Assembly (NCBI GenBank): GCA_020048055.1
Contig: JAIFNA010000001.1
Location: 28,985-92,984 of the forward strand
Direction of reading: 5' to 3'
Origin: Arcobacter sp.
Lineage (GTDB): Bacteria; Campylobacterota; Campylobacteria; Campylobacterales; Arcobacteraceae
DNA length: 64,000 nt
Both the position numbers and the translations under genes were made by a program. Shown here piece by piece: positions 37,808 through 46,696 of this stretch. The notes below the pieces were generated by a model, which was given only the letters and a program-made list of their open reading frames with translations, did no database searches and was not told the DNA's origin. Position 1 is the first letter of the stretch. Each line of letters begins with the position of its first letter.

Positions 37808-38210
37808 TGTCTACTCCTTCTACTTTTTGTAGTATGTTTCCTTTAATTCTGACATCTTTTTTGATGTCACAACTCTCACTTTTGCACATATTTGTGTTGT
37901 CATTTTCTTCACTTATTGCAACTCTTTTTAATAAAGTAATCGCTAAATATGACACTTCATTTTCTCTTTTTAAGCGTTTATTTTGAGCTTTTAATCTCCC
38001 TATTTCGCTATTTTTTAAATCAATAATTTGCAATAATTCTTCAATTTCAATATCCAAATTTTGAGCTTTTTTGATGGTTTCCATATCCTCATTAAAGGTA
38101 AAAAGGACTTCATCTTTTACTCGTTTGCACATACAAAAATCTATCATTTTTACAAAAATATTTCTCATAAATTCACAAAATCTACTGCTTTTTAATCGCT
38201 CAATATTCAC
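37797..38210 (-). CDS. Unknown coiled-coil protein
   Basis: A 137-residue protein. Residues about 50-85 form a coiled coil (LDIEIEELLQIIDLKNSEIG then RLKAQNKRLKRENEV). Six cysteines are scattered (CEF, CMC, MCKSESC), perhaps binding metal. No family recognised. It is the first gene of a two-gene operon, 17 bp from the divergent gene at 38228, with which it must share a control region. Confidence 0.55.
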   Translation of the reverse strand: MNIERLKSSRFCEFMRNIFVKMIDFCMCKRVKDEVLFTFNEDMETIKKAQNLDIEIEELLQIIDLKNSEIGRLKAQNKRLKRENEVSYLAITLLKRVAISEENDNTNMCKSESCDIKKDVRIKGNILQKVEGVDNGK

Positions 38211-38227
38211 AATTTCCTCCTTAAGTT

Positions 38228-38908
38228 TTGATATTATACAGCCTTAAGATTAAACTATTATTAAGCTATATGTGGTATTATTTATTAGAAAAAATAAACA
38301 ACAAGAGAATAAAATTGCGAAGAATTAAACAACTATCACAAGCTGAAATTTTTAATAAACTATACATGGAATATTCAGCTAGATACCTAATTCCTTACGA
38401 CAAAATTGTACAAATTATCAATCAAGCTCTAACAAAAACATACAACTCAAAGCTTCCGATTATTATAAATGAGCATCATAATATCACGATAACTGAAATA
38501 ATAAATGGATACTACTCCACAAAAACAATAGTAATATCTGCGCAAAAAGAAAAGCAATTTGTTAAAAATCTAAACGAACTAATCATCCTTAATAGAATAA
38601 AACATTATGCAAAAACATTAAAACATATCACCAAAGAGACAGATAATATGTTATATGCCAAACCTCTTAAGTTTGATGAGGATAACCAACTAATTTTCCA
38701 AATATACAACTATCGAAAACAAAAAATAGATAACTTTTTTTCAATAGTTAAAGCACAAGACCTATGCATGATTGAATACAAACTTGATAAATTTTATTTA
38801 ATTAGCCCGACAAAAAACTTCTATCCTCAAGAAAAGAACGGGAAATATTTTATCTATTCTCGTTCAAAAGATTTATCAATTATAAGAGTTTCTTGTTGTT
38901 CAAATTGA
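38228..38908 (+). CDS. Unknown basic protein, 226 residues
   Basis: A Lys/Ile/Tyr/Asn-rich protein. An early helix region (KLRRIKQLSQAEIFNKLYME, then IPYDKIVQIINQALTKTYNS) has a faint look of nucleic-acid-binding proteins, but I cannot name a family. The N-terminal 20 residues are hydrophobic and the true start may be the ATG at codon 15 (MWYYLLEK). It is divergent from the coiled-coil gene. Its richness in A+T codons exceeds that of the nap genes, consistent with transfer. Confidence 0.5.
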   Translation: MILYSLKIKLLLSYMWYYLLEKINNKRIKLRRIKQLSQAEIFNKLYMEYSARYLIPYDKIVQIINQALTKTYNSKLPIIINEHHNITITEIINGYYSTKTIVISAQKEKQFVKNLNELIILNRIKHYAKTLKHITKETDNMLYAKPLKFDEDNQLIFQIYNYRKQKIDNFFSIVKAQDLCMIEYKLDKFYLISPTKNFYPQEKNGKYFIYSRSKDLSIIRVSCCSN

Positions 38909-38952
38909 AAAAACAGATGTTTAGGATTCGTGAGAAATTAGGAGGGGATTAT

Positions 38953-40251
38953 TTATACTCTCTCGGGGACCGAACAAACCTGTTTATAAAAAGGTATCAC
39001 TTCAATTTGTATTCCATCTTGGAAAAATGACTCTTCGCTATCATAAGAGATAATTTTGCCAGTAGGAAGATTAAATTTTTTACATGCTTCCACAAGCCCT
39101 TTTATCTCTCTTGCTTTTGTTTCATCCTCGCTCATATCATAAGTAACTTGGATAGCTTCAGTGATAGTGCCATTTTTTGCAACTAAAAAATCACATTCAC
39201 TTTTATCCCTATGATAGTAGAGTTCATATCCTTTTCGTTTTAATTCTAAAAATACCGCATTTTCAAGTGATTTACCAATATTATCTGAGAAACGAAATTC
39301 AACTGCATTATTGAGACCTATATCTATCGTATAAATCTTTTTTTCACCTAATTCTTGAGATACCAAAGAGGTGTCAAATCTATGAAGAGTAAGAGCCAAA
39401 TGGATATTTTGTGAATACTCTAAAAACTCATAGAGAGTGTTTTTCCCTATTTTGATATTACTTGCCTTGAGGTCATTGTAAATTTTATTTATTGAAATTT
39501 GTTTAGTGGTAGAGGAGAGTAATCTTTTTAGAAAAAACTTCAATGCTATAGTGTTTGTGATGGCATATCTTTCACACAAATCTTTATAAAGCAATACATT
39601 AAAGTACTCTTGCAAAGTTTTGTTGGCATAACTTTCTTCCAAATACAAAGTTTCAGGAAACCCACCATTTTTTAGAAATTTAGCCAATGAGTGTTTTATT
39701 AAGGCTTTGCTTTTAGTTGAGTATAAATCAACTTCAATATTTTTAAATCTCAAATATTCAGTAAAAGATAGAGGAAACACTTCAAAGGTTAAAGTCCTAC
39801 CCCTTAAGCTTGTAGCTATTTCACTACTTAACAATTTTGAGTTTGAACCAGTTATGTAGATATTTTTTGAGATAGTATCATAAACCCTTCTTATAAACTT
39901 TTCCCAGCCAGTGACATTTTGAATCTCATCGAAGAAAAAATAACACTCACTTAGATTTTGTTCTGGATAGAGTTCCATAAAAGCCTGAAGAAGCAAATCA
40001 AGCTCATCACTTGTAAGCTCTAATCTTTCATCTTCAAAATTTAAAAAAAAGATTTTTGTTTTTGAGATAGTTGTAGTTAAACGATTTATCATCTCATATA
40101 AAATAGATGTTTTTCCACATCTTCTTACACCTATAAGTGTAATGATTTTTTTAGTATCAAGTGGAGGTTCTATATCCCTTTTTGTTACTTCAAAATCACC
40201 TTGGAGATGAAAATCTCTTATTATTTGTTTTAGCTGTTCTTTCTTTTTCAT
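38953..40251 (-). CDS. AAA/DUF4143 ATPase
   Basis: A 432-residue protein with Walker A GVRRCGKTSI (about residues 41-50), Walker B YFFFDEIQNVTGW (about 103-115), sensor ITGSNSKLL, the RGRTLTFEVFPLSFTEY motif and a C-terminal PD-(D/E)XK-like part (YYHRDKSECDFLVAKNG, AIQVTYDM). This is the COG1373 type. The last residues after IPFYKQ differ from the usual end and may reflect a small indel. It stands alone, next to the unknown divergent module. Confidence 0.88.
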   Translation of the reverse strand: MKKKEQLKQIIRDFHLQGDFEVTKRDIEPPLDTKKIITLIGVRRCGKTSILYEMINRLTTTISKTKIFFLNFEDERLELTSDELDLLLQAFMELYPEQNLSECYFFFDEIQNVTGWEKFIRRVYDTISKNIYITGSNSKLLSSEIATSLRGRTLTFEVFPLSFTEYLRFKNIEVDLYSTKSKALIKHSLAKFLKNGGFPETLYLEESYANKTLQEYFNVLLYKDLCERYAITNTIALKFFLKRLLSSTTKQISINKIYNDLKASNIKIGKNTLYEFLEYSQNIHLALTLHRFDTSLVSQELGEKKIYTIDIGLNNAVEFRFSDNIGKSLENAVFLELKRKGYELYYHRDKSECDFLVAKNGTITEAIQVTYDMSEDETKAREIKGLVEACKKFNLPTGKIISYDSEESFFQDGIQIEVIPFYKQVCSVPERV

Positions 40252-40483
40252 AAAGAAGATTATATCATAAATCTTCCTTTATAAAGAAGAACATATTACA
40301 GAGTGTAAATATCTCCAGAAGCTCATCGTTATTCATATATTTGAGCCAATCTTAACACTAAAGTCTCACAACTTTTATTTACTTTGATTGTATTTTTTAG
40401 TGTAACTTGTTTTATTATTCGAATATTACTGTGAATTTTGAGATTCCAAATCAAAAATCATATGAGTTTTGGTATAATTTAAT

Positions 40484-41191
40484 ATGAAAGAAATAGAACA
40501 ATTAATTGATAAACTTATTAAAAATAGTACTTGTAGTGTCTTTGAAATACTAGATGGATATTTTACAACTCTTCCTGTTTCTACTGTGTTAACAAAAAGA
40601 CAAAAATTTTTATTAATTGTTAGCCATTTGAAAGTAGAAAATAAATTGAGTACACAAGAAGCTCAATTATTAGAAACAATTTTGATAAATAAAGATGAAT
40701 CTTCTGATTCTATTATTGAGTACGATAGATACTACAATTCATTTATGATAAGCAAAAGTAAAACATCACTAGAAAAAGTTTTCCCTTTTATTTTGATGCC
40801 TTTTTTAGTAGCTGATAGCATAGAAGAGGTTTTAAGTATCAAAAAAGATGATGTTAGGCTCGTTAAAACTAAACAAAAAATGATAATACTTTTTTTCAAA
40901 ACATCTCAATCTGAATATGCTGTTCATATTAAAAAAAATGTCAAAATGTTTGAAAAATATTACAAAGAATATCTGCTTACTGTTTTCAAATGTATTTCAC
41001 TATTTGGAAAAGATGAGAAAGAATACTCACACAAAATGAGAACACTAAGAGGAAGGGTTGATAAAACACTTGATAAATATATCTCCAGTGAAAACCGCCA
41101 TAAGCTAGAGCAAACAAAAAGAACAATACTTAGCATACTGTATGAAGATGTTAGAACAAAAAAAGATTATTTTTATTTTAGTGAGCTATGA
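40484..41191 (+). CDS. Unknown protein, 235 residues (faint tyrosine-recombinase likeness)
   Basis: A helical protein. The middle (FLVADSIEEVLSIKKDDVRL followed by KMIILFFKTSQSEYAVHIKK) resembles the region around the first catalytic Arg of tyrosine recombinases, but Arg, His and Tyr of the active site are not evident, so this is only a hint. It ends EDVRTKKDYFYFSEL. No neighbour is linked. A degenerate integrase or an unrelated helical protein are both possible. Confidence 0.4.
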   Translation: MKEIEQLIDKLIKNSTCSVFEILDGYFTTLPVSTVLTKRQKFLLIVSHLKVENKLSTQEAQLLETILINKDESSDSIIEYDRYYNSFMISKSKTSLEKVFPFILMPFLVADSIEEVLSIKKDDVRLVKTKQKMIILFFKTSQSEYAVHIKKNVKMFEKYYKEYLLTVFKCISLFGKDEKEYSHKMRTLRGRVDKTLDKYISSENRHKLEQTKRTILSILYEDVRTKKDYFYFSEL

Positions 41192-41203
41192 GAAACCAAT
41201 AAA

Positions 41204-41455
41204 CTATTTAGTCCACCAACCAATCCCCATCGACTCAAGTAAATAAAGTGCTTCATAGCGATTAAAAATAGCGCCATTTAGATAATTTGTTTTTACATTG
41301 ATAGAGCTATTTGTTGTATCTGTAAAGTTAGCACCTTCAAGTTGGGTATTGTGAAATATTGATTCTTTTAGGTCGCTACCTTTAAAATCACATTTTTTTA
41401 AAAGAGCATTACTAAAATCAACCTCTCTTACTTGGCAATCTTTTATTGTTATATC
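41204..41455 (-). pseudogene. Pentapeptide-repeat protein, N-terminally truncated
   Basis: 84 codons of pentapeptide repeats: VDFSNALLKKCDFKGSDLKE, SIFHNTQLEGANFTDT and a C-terminal LLESMGIGWWTK. The frame opens directly at the stop codon of the upstream membrane protein, without start or ribosome-binding site, so the N-terminal half has been lost, probably by deletion that joined it to the gene at 41456. Confidence 0.7.
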
Positions 41456-41749
41456 TTACTCATCATCTCCACCAAAAGAATAAGAGGAATCATGGTTATC
41501 ATCACTGTCCCAAGAGTCTTTACGACATTCGTCTTCGTAATCGTAGTTTGAGCAACTATCATTATCTCCTCCACTATTGCTAGAAGTATTTGTATTACTA
41601 CTTCCAAAAAGAAACGAAACAGTCCCAAGAAGTAATATAAACCAAAAAATGGAGCTAAAGCCTCTACTTCTTTGGTAGTTGTCATTGATAAACTTTGCTA
41701 AGTAAAGCCAAGCTACAAAACATACAAAGATTAAGATGATTGTTTCCAT
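41456..41749 (-). CDS. Small membrane protein with Ser/Asp-rich tail
   Basis: 97 residues: two transmembrane segments (TIILIFVCFVAWLYLAKFI and IFWFILLLGTVSFLFG) and a low-complexity hydrophilic tail rich in S, N, D and G (from about residue 50), with three Cys. No recognised family. The tail ends exactly where the pentapeptide fragment begins, so the original C-terminus may have been different. Confidence 0.55.
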   Translation of the reverse strand: METIILIFVCFVAWLYLAKFINDNYQRSRGFSSIFWFILLLGTVSFLFGSSNTNTSSNSGGDNDSCSNYDYEDECRKDSWDSDDNHDSSYSFGGDDE

Positions 41750-41771
41750 TTTGGTATTTTCCTTTTAGTGG

Positions 41772-41909
41772 TTAATTTTTATCAGATTTTTCGTACTTGA
41801 ATTTAAAATCAAATATTTTTGACATAGCACCAAATGGAGCTGAAATAAGTATTACTGTACCCAACCAAATCCAAAAGCTACTAAATATAAATTGCATAAC
41901 TTCTAACAT
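41772..41909 (-). CDS. Small single-span membrane protein, 45 residues
   Basis: One hydrophobic span (FIFSSFWIWLGTVILISAPF) followed by a charged end (KFKYEKSDKN). A broken paralogue lies at 29207-29322, and protein conservation between the copies (VILISAPFG..SK..DFK.KYEK) supports that this is a real gene. It lies between the OMP gene and the Ser/Asp-rich membrane protein on the same strand. Function unknown. Confidence 0.55.
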   Translation of the reverse strand: MLEVMQFIFSSFWIWLGTVILISAPFGAMSKIFDFKFKYEKSDKN

Positions 41910-41918
41910 ACAAGTTTC

Positions 41919-42428
41919 CTATTTATCGAACGTATAAACTAAACCAGCATTGATAACTTTAGCATCATAATCAAGTGCTTCATAACTTAGAGCATAGTTT
42001 TTATAGCTCACATCAAGTGCGAAATTTTTTGTAAAATCATACTTTATACCAGCTCCAGTTGTTAGTCCAGTTGCATAAGCTGTTGTTGAATTTCTACCAG
42101 TTCCAATTGTTCCAAGTGATTGGAAACCATATCCAATTGTTCCATATGCAGTTGTATTTGGCAATACTGTATAACCTATGTTGTAATAAATATCGCCAAT
42201 ATTTCCTTTGTCCTCATTTGCATCATTTCCTTCGCCTAAAAATGTAACTTTTAATCCAAAAGCTTGTTTGATTGTTTCACCAAAACCAAAACCATATCCA
42301 ACAGATACACCACTTTTTGAAATCCCATCAATATCAGCCGAACTATATCCAACATCAAATTGCCCATTTGCACTTGCACTTAAACTTAATGTTGCTATTG
42401 CAACTGCACTTAAAACTAATTTTTTCAT
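41919..42428 (-). CDS. Outer-membrane beta-barrel protein
   Basis: A 169-residue precursor: signal peptide MKKLVLSAVAIATLSLSASA, then alternating strands rich in Gly, Tyr and Ser (GVSVGYGFGFGETI, YYNIGYTVL, AYGTIGYGFQSLG) and a C-terminal strand INAGLVYTF ending DK. This is the OmpA/Opa-like eight-strand porin-type fold. Its promoter (42482-42513) has the shared CGACA/TGACC architecture described in the findings. Confidence 0.82.
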   Translation of the reverse strand: MKKLVLSAVAIATLSLSASANGQFDVGYSSADIDGISKSGVSVGYGFGFGETIKQAFGLKVTFLGEGNDANEDKGNIGDIYYNIGYTVLPNTTAYGTIGYGFQSLGTIGTGRNSTTAYATGLTTGAGIKYDFTKNFALDVSYKNYALSYEALDYDAKVINAGLVYTFDK

Positions 42429-42481
42429 ATTTTTTCCTTGAAATTTTGTATTTTGAAACAGTTAAGTGTTTCAATAGTGAG

Positions 42482-42513
42482 ATTATAAAAAATTATTTGG
42501 TCAGATATTGTCG
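42482..42513 (-). promoter_or_regulatory. Shared-architecture promoter b (outer-membrane protein)
   Basis: On the minus strand: CGACA (42509-42513), 5 bp, TGACC (42499-42503), 11 bp, TATAAT (42482-42487). The site overlaps the last codons of the WYL regulator gene. It would drive the outer-membrane protein gene 54 bp downstream. Two other promoters in the window have the identical spacing. Confidence 0.72.
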
Positions 42514-43433
42514 TTTAGATAAGTTTTAAGTTGATTTATAAGTTTGATTTTTGAACTCTCAGGAGAGATAATTTTAAGATGTGGCAGCCATTTTTTAACT
42601 AAAGGAAGTATCTCCATATCGTTTGTTACTTGAAAAGACAAGATGAGTTTATCGTCATTTTTGATGATTTTTTGAGAAGATAAAAATTTCTTTTGTCTAA
42701 AAAATCGTTCTACAAACTCATCAACTTCAACTATCACCTCATACGATTTAACATCATAGTTACTGAAAATAGTTTGAAAATCTTTGAGAAAAAACTCCGC
42801 TTTTATATCTTTATGGAAAGTTTTACTATGCAATACAACACTCTCTATAAAACTAAGTCTTAAAAACTTAAAGCCATTATTGATACTCTCATCATCACTT
42901 AAGGTTGCGACATAAAAATTTCCTTCACTAAAAATAATTTTGAGAAGTTTGCACTCTTTAAAGAGAAATTTCTCCCCATTATTATAAACAATATCTACAT
43001 ATTGGTGATTTTTTATGGCTCGTTTTATCTCTTTTAGATATTTATGATTGAAAAAATACTCAAAAGGATGTTGTTTGATAGAGTAACAAAGAGCATAGTT
43101 CTTTTGAAGTTTTGCTAAGATTTTTGAAGTATCTTCATCAAATGACTTTGTAAAATCAAAATCAACCAAAGAGAACAAATCTACAACTCTTGATAAGTCG
43201 TCTTTGTCATATGAAAGGATATTTTTCTCTATCGTATTTGAACTAACAAAAGTATAACAATCGCCATCTTTTATGATGTTTTCATCAAATGCCTCAATGA
43301 GTTCTTTCATATGTCTTTGAGCCGTCCTGAGTGAGATCTCTTTTGAAATTGAATAATTTTTTAAACAAATTTGCTTTCCACCAAGAAGCTCTTTTAAAAG
43401 GGTAAGAAGTTGGATTGATTTTGTATCTTTCAT
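42501..43433 (-). CDS. WYL-domain transcription regulator
   Basis: 310 residues: an N-terminal HTH (SISKEISLRTAQRHMKELIE, about residues 25-45), a middle WYL domain (IKNHQYVDIVYNNGEKFLFK, then FYVATLSDDESINNGFKFLRLS) and a C-terminal WCX-like end. WYL regulators bind nucleotides or nucleic acid and often control CRISPR-Cas and other defence genes. I start at ATG 43433, which begins the HTH; a TTG 13 codons earlier is also open. The protein is the best candidate for binding the shared promoter element. Confidence 0.85.
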   Translation of the reverse strand: MKDTKSIQLLTLLKELLGGKQICLKNYSISKEISLRTAQRHMKELIEAFDENIIKDGDCYTFVSSNTIEKNILSYDKDDLSRVVDLFSLVDFDFTKSFDEDTSKILAKLQKNYALCYSIKQHPFEYFFNHKYLKEIKRAIKNHQYVDIVYNNGEKFLFKECKLLKIIFSEGNFYVATLSDDESINNGFKFLRLSFIESVVLHSKTFHKDIKAEFFLKDFQTIFSNYDVKSYEVIVEVDEFVERFFRQKKFLSSQKIIKNDDKLILSFQVTNDMEILPLVKKWLPHLKIISPESSKIKLINQLKTYLNDNI

Positions 43434-43476
43434 AGAGTTGCACCTTTGTTTATTGATACTAGTTTGTACCAATATT

Positions 43477-44622
43477 TTACTTACAATTCACAAAAAAATC
43501 CAAATGAGACCCTTCATTTGTGTAATACATCCAAGCCAACGAGAAAGCTACATTGTTAGTTTTATTTACACTAAAAATATATTTAGATGGTTCATCAGTA
43601 TTGCCATTTATCATATATGCGTAAGAACTATATTGGTTAAATACATTTGTAGTATCCAAAGTGTACAAAGTACAAGATTTATTTTTTGAATCTTTAATAG
43701 TAAAGTTCTTTAAATCAGTCCCGCCAAGGTAAGTTTTTTTGTATTTTGTATTTTGTTCAATCGTTGTTGAAGTGCTTAAATCATATATTGTAGTCCCTAA
43801 ACTGTTTGTAAGTTCCGTGATGGCTTCTATTTCATATTGATTTTTTATTGTATTTAAGCTTGTAGTAAAATTTGAAGTATTAACCAATGCCATAACATTT
43901 GTAATGTTCGTTTGCAAATCCAAAACATTACTTTCAACTTCAGTTTTTACAGTTCCAAGTTTCCCCATAACAATATTATCAATATACTTATCAACCACTT
44001 TTGCATCATAATTTTGTGCTGATGTTCCCAATCTTTGAAATACTTGCATCTTCATATTGGCAATAATCTTTGCTTTTTTATGCACTTCAGTTGCTTCTGA
44101 AGAGTTATTTTCAATATAGTTTTCAACCGATAAAGCCTTATTATCTATCCCTAAAAGATTTTCAATCGCAGCCCTTGCCACTTGATTTGTTACTTTGTTT
44201 GTTGTCTCATAGTTTCTTATCATTGTTGAAATTGGGGAGATAAATGTTTCCCCTGGTGTTGCTTTTAGCGTGTAGTATTCCCCAACAGTTTTGTTGTCAT
44301 CCTCATCAATTACAAGTTCATCAACTTCAACCAAAAGAGGATAAGCGCTTATATCAGAAGCTGTAAGATTTGAGATTGTATATTTACCTTTTGCCAATGT
44401 TATCGCATCTGGCTCATCAATATCACATTTACTATTTGCATTTTTATCAAGACAAACTTTTGCACCCACTAGATAACCATCTGCAACATTTCCACTTAAA
44501 CTTTGTGAAGTTTGGGTATCAGTTACATCAGAACTCCCAGCTCCACCACCACATCCAACTAAAAATGACGATACAAATAGACTTAAAGCCACTTTTGTTA
44601 ATTTTTCTGTTTTTAATTTCAT
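43477..44622 (-). CDS. Lipoprotein with Cna/carboxypeptidase-like domain
   Basis: A 381-residue lipoprotein: signal peptide with lipobox LVGC (about residue 24), a Gly/Ser/Thr linker, then SGNVADGYLVGAKVCLDKNA and the Ca-binding-like NANSKCDIDEPDAIT, followed by a mainly helical part. This first domain is the carboxypeptidase-regulatory-like/SdrD-B type found in surface proteins. The start at 44622 has AAGGA 6 bases before; an upstream ATG eight codons earlier lacks one. It has promoter a of the shared set. Confidence 0.75.
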   Translation of the reverse strand: MKLKTEKLTKVALSLFVSSFLVGCGGGAGSSDVTDTQTSQSLSGNVADGYLVGAKVCLDKNANSKCDIDEPDAITLAKGKYTISNLTASDISAYPLLVEVDELVIDEDDNKTVGEYYTLKATPGETFISPISTMIRNYETTNKVTNQVARAAIENLLGIDNKALSVENYIENNSSEATEVHKKAKIIANMKMQVFQRLGTSAQNYDAKVVDKYIDNIVMGKLGTVKTEVESNVLDLQTNITNVMALVNTSNFTTSLNTIKNQYEIEAITELTNSLGTTIYDLSTSTTIEQNTKYKKTYLGGTDLKNFTIKDSKNKSCTLYTLDTTNVFNQYSSYAYMINGNTDEPSKYIFSVNKTNNVAFSLAWMYYTNEGSHLDFFVNCK

Positions 44623-44651
44623 ATTTTTCCTTTTTTGTTTTCTCACAAAAA

Positions 44652-44683
44652 AGTATAGAAAAAGAAATTGTCATAATTTGTCG
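44652..44683 (-). promoter_or_regulatory. Shared-architecture promoter a (lipoprotein)
   Basis: On the minus strand: CGACA (44679-44683), 5 bp, TGACA (44669-44673), 11 bp, TATACT (44652-44657). Predicted start about 44645, 23 bp before the lipoprotein ATG. Spacing is identical to the sites at 42482 and 52371. Confidence 0.72.
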
Positions 44684-44708
44684 TTTAAAAATATATTTAT
44701 AAAGTTCA

Positions 44709-44806
44709 TCCAAGTCACTGCGAACGATGGTGAAGCAGTCCATATTTTAATTAGTCCGCTTTATGGATTGCTTCGTCCTTCCTCCTCGCAATGACAATTC
44801 AGTCAC
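44709..44806. repeat. Dispersed repeat, opposed pair
   Basis: GTGAAGCAGTCCATA and TATGGATTGCTTCG with CTCGCAATGAC form an opposed pair able to fold back. The element belongs to the same family as the copies at 34886, 46050, 48900-49250 and 51022. Confidence 0.7.
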
Positions 44807-44816
44807 TAAAATATAG

Positions 44817-45920
44817 TTATTTTAGCCACAACTCAAAAAGTTTATCGTTGATATAATAAATATCTTCTCTTTTATCTATTATCTCTTTGTCGTATAAAAC
44901 CTTGAGTGCTGAGGAAAGAGAAGATTTTGAGATATTATTTTGAGCCAAAACCTCTTTTGAAAGGAGACTTTGACCATTGTGTCTTGCTATCGTTTTGAGT
45001 GCTGTTTTTTGAGTGTTAGAGAAACTATCAAAAAGAGTTCTAAAGATACTATCACTCATAGAGATTATGTGTTTGATTGTGTTTTCTATCAAATCTAATG
45101 TTACATCATCATACTCTTGCCAAATATGATAAGCGATATTTTGGACAAGATATGACTCACCATCTACTTCATCATAAATCTTTTCAAATGCCTCTTTTGA
45201 GATAGTTTTGTTTGAGGCTTGAAATTTGTGTGATACAAAATCATAAAAATCATCTTTAGGGATAGATTTTAGTTCAAGTGGAATAGCTTGATTGTAAAAT
45301 GGCTGTTTATTTAAAGTAAACATTTGGGTCAAAAGATGTCTTTTAGAACCACTATACACAAAGCTTATATTGTCAAGATTTTGTATATATTTTCGTAAAA
45401 TCGCTTCCAAATTCTCCTCTTTTATCGTTGCTATTTGTTGAAATTCATCTATTGCGATAATAGCTTTTTGGTTATGTCTTGCAAGATACGAAGAGAGATT
45501 TGCAAAAATATCTTCCATCATATCTTCAAAGTTTAAAGTGGTAAATGAGGGCTTAAACTCTATTTCGCCATTTGAAGTAACTGTCGCACTAAAAGAGGCT
45601 TTTGAAAATAACTCTTTGAGTGTTTTTAAGATAGTTTGCATATCTGTTTTAAAGCTTCCTGCAACTGCTTTATAAAAACTATATGCAAAATCGTTGCTGC
45701 AGCTTATATCAAAAATATCAAAATAGATACAAAGATACTCCTCTTTATCGATGTGATTTTTAAATATCTCTTTGATAAGAGAACTTTTCCCATATCTTCT
45801 TTTTGAAAACAATACTACATTTATGGAGTTGTTCATATATGTTTTAAGTATGTCCAAATCATCTCTTTTGCAAAAAGCATCATCTGTAACTATATGTGAA
45901 AATACAAATGGATTTTTCAT
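44817..45920 (-). CDS. AAA ATPase (COG1672 type)
   Basis: A 367-residue ATPase: FSKRRYGKSSLI is the P-loop (about residues 37-48), AIIAIDEFQQIA the Walker B (about 150-161), FVYSGSKRHLL the sensor. The C-terminal 70 residues look like a winged helix (SLLSKEVLAQNNISKSSLSS). This archaeal-type family has no established role and is common in accessory DNA. Monocistronic, framed by dispersed repeats. Confidence 0.87.
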   Translation of the reverse strand: MKNPFVFSHIVTDDAFCKRDDLDILKTYMNNSINVVLFSKRRYGKSSLIKEIFKNHIDKEEYLCIYFDIFDISCSNDFAYSFYKAVAGSFKTDMQTILKTLKELFSKASFSATVTSNGEIEFKPSFTTLNFEDMMEDIFANLSSYLARHNQKAIIAIDEFQQIATIKEENLEAILRKYIQNLDNISFVYSGSKRHLLTQMFTLNKQPFYNQAIPLELKSIPKDDFYDFVSHKFQASNKTISKEAFEKIYDEVDGESYLVQNIAYHIWQEYDDVTLDLIENTIKHIISMSDSIFRTLFDSFSNTQKTALKTIARHNGQSLLSKEVLAQNNISKSSLSSALKVLYDKEIIDKREDIYYINDKLFELWLK

Positions 45921-46049
45921 AAATCTCCCCTTTTTTTGTGGTATTGTATCTCAATACCAGTTAAATAAAACCTAATGGTATTATTTTTGAGTACTTATGT
46001 ATGTTATTTGTGATTTTTTGAACCATTTACTGAATCATTTTCTGCTCAA

Positions 46050-46086
46050 TCGTCACTGCGAACGAATGTGAAGCAGTCCATAAAAG
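46050..46086. repeat. Dispersed repeat half-copy
   Basis: TCACTGCGAACGAATGTG followed by AAGCAGTCCATAAAAG is one half of the dispersed repeat family. Confidence 0.6.
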
Positions 46087-46116
46087 TTAACTTTTTTCAG
46101 CAATAGCACATTAAAA

Positions 46117-46377
46117 CTAATATATCTCTTTTCTATGTCCAATTCTAACTATAATGACAATAAGTTCTTCATCTTGGATTTTAAATACAATTCTGTATTG
46201 ATTTACTCTTAATCGAAATTTTCCTTTATATTCACCTTTTAATGGTTTAATATTATTCTTTAAAAGTTCTGGATTTTCGACCAACAGAAGTAGTTTTTCT
46301 TTGATAAGCTTTTGAATAACTCTATCAAGCTTTGCAAATTCTTTTTTTGCACTACTCAAGAAATGTAACGAATACAT
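46117..46377 (-). CDS. relE: RelE-family toxin
   Basis: An 86-residue toxin with the classic RelE/YafQ pattern: YSLHFLSSAKKEFAKLD, a helical hairpin, KPLKGEYKGKFRLRVNQYRIVF and IIVRIGHRKEIY. RelE toxins cleave mRNA in the ribosomal A site; R and K residues of the active site are present. It follows its antitoxin after 3 bp. Confidence 0.92.
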   Translation of the reverse strand: MYSLHFLSSAKKEFAKLDRVIQKLIKEKLLLLVENPELLKNNIKPLKGEYKGKFRLRVNQYRIVFKIQDEELIVIIVRIGHRKEIY

Positions 46378-46380
46378 ATT

Positions 46381-46608
46381 TTATATTCCAAACTCTTTAA
46401 ACACTTCACTTGCTGGAATCATTGTTTCTTGATTATTTTCAAGATTTTTCAATCTTGCATCAGAAAGTTTTTCATCAATGATATCAAAATACATTGTTAA
46501 AGCTTTCTCAACAATATGTGATTTTTTCTCATTAAGCTCCAAAGAGACGCTATTTAACTCATCAATAATAAAATCTGACACAGTAAATGTACTTCTTATT
46601 TTTTGCAT
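46381..46608 (-). CDS. relB: RelB-family antitoxin
   Basis: A 75-residue protein: STFTVSDFIIDELNSVSLEL is the ribbon-helix-helix and PASEVFKEFGI the toxin-binding tail. A GGAGAAAAG site precedes the ATG. Autoregulation is likely through the inverted repeat at 46623-46640. Confidence 0.88.
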   Translation of the reverse strand: MQKIRSTFTVSDFIIDELNSVSLELNEKKSHIVEKALTMYFDIIDEKLSDARLKNLENNQETMIPASEVFKEFGI

Positions 46609-46622
46609 TTTCTTTTCTCCTA

Positions 46623-46640
46623 TTCATATGATTGTATGAA
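46623..46640. promoter_or_regulatory. RelB operator-like inverted repeat
   Basis: TTCATATGATTGTATGAA has TTCATA/TATGAA arms and a third ATATGA follows at 46645-46651. It lies 15 bp before the relB start. Confidence 0.6.
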
Positions 46641-46696
46641 TGATTATATGAAAAAAGAACATAAAGTTATCTTATCCATTTTTTATCTAAGATTTA

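Noticed and set aside
40484-41191. Calling this gene an integrase
   Set aside because: Only one segment resembles tyrosine recombinases, and the catalytic Arg, His and Tyr cannot be placed; left as unknown.
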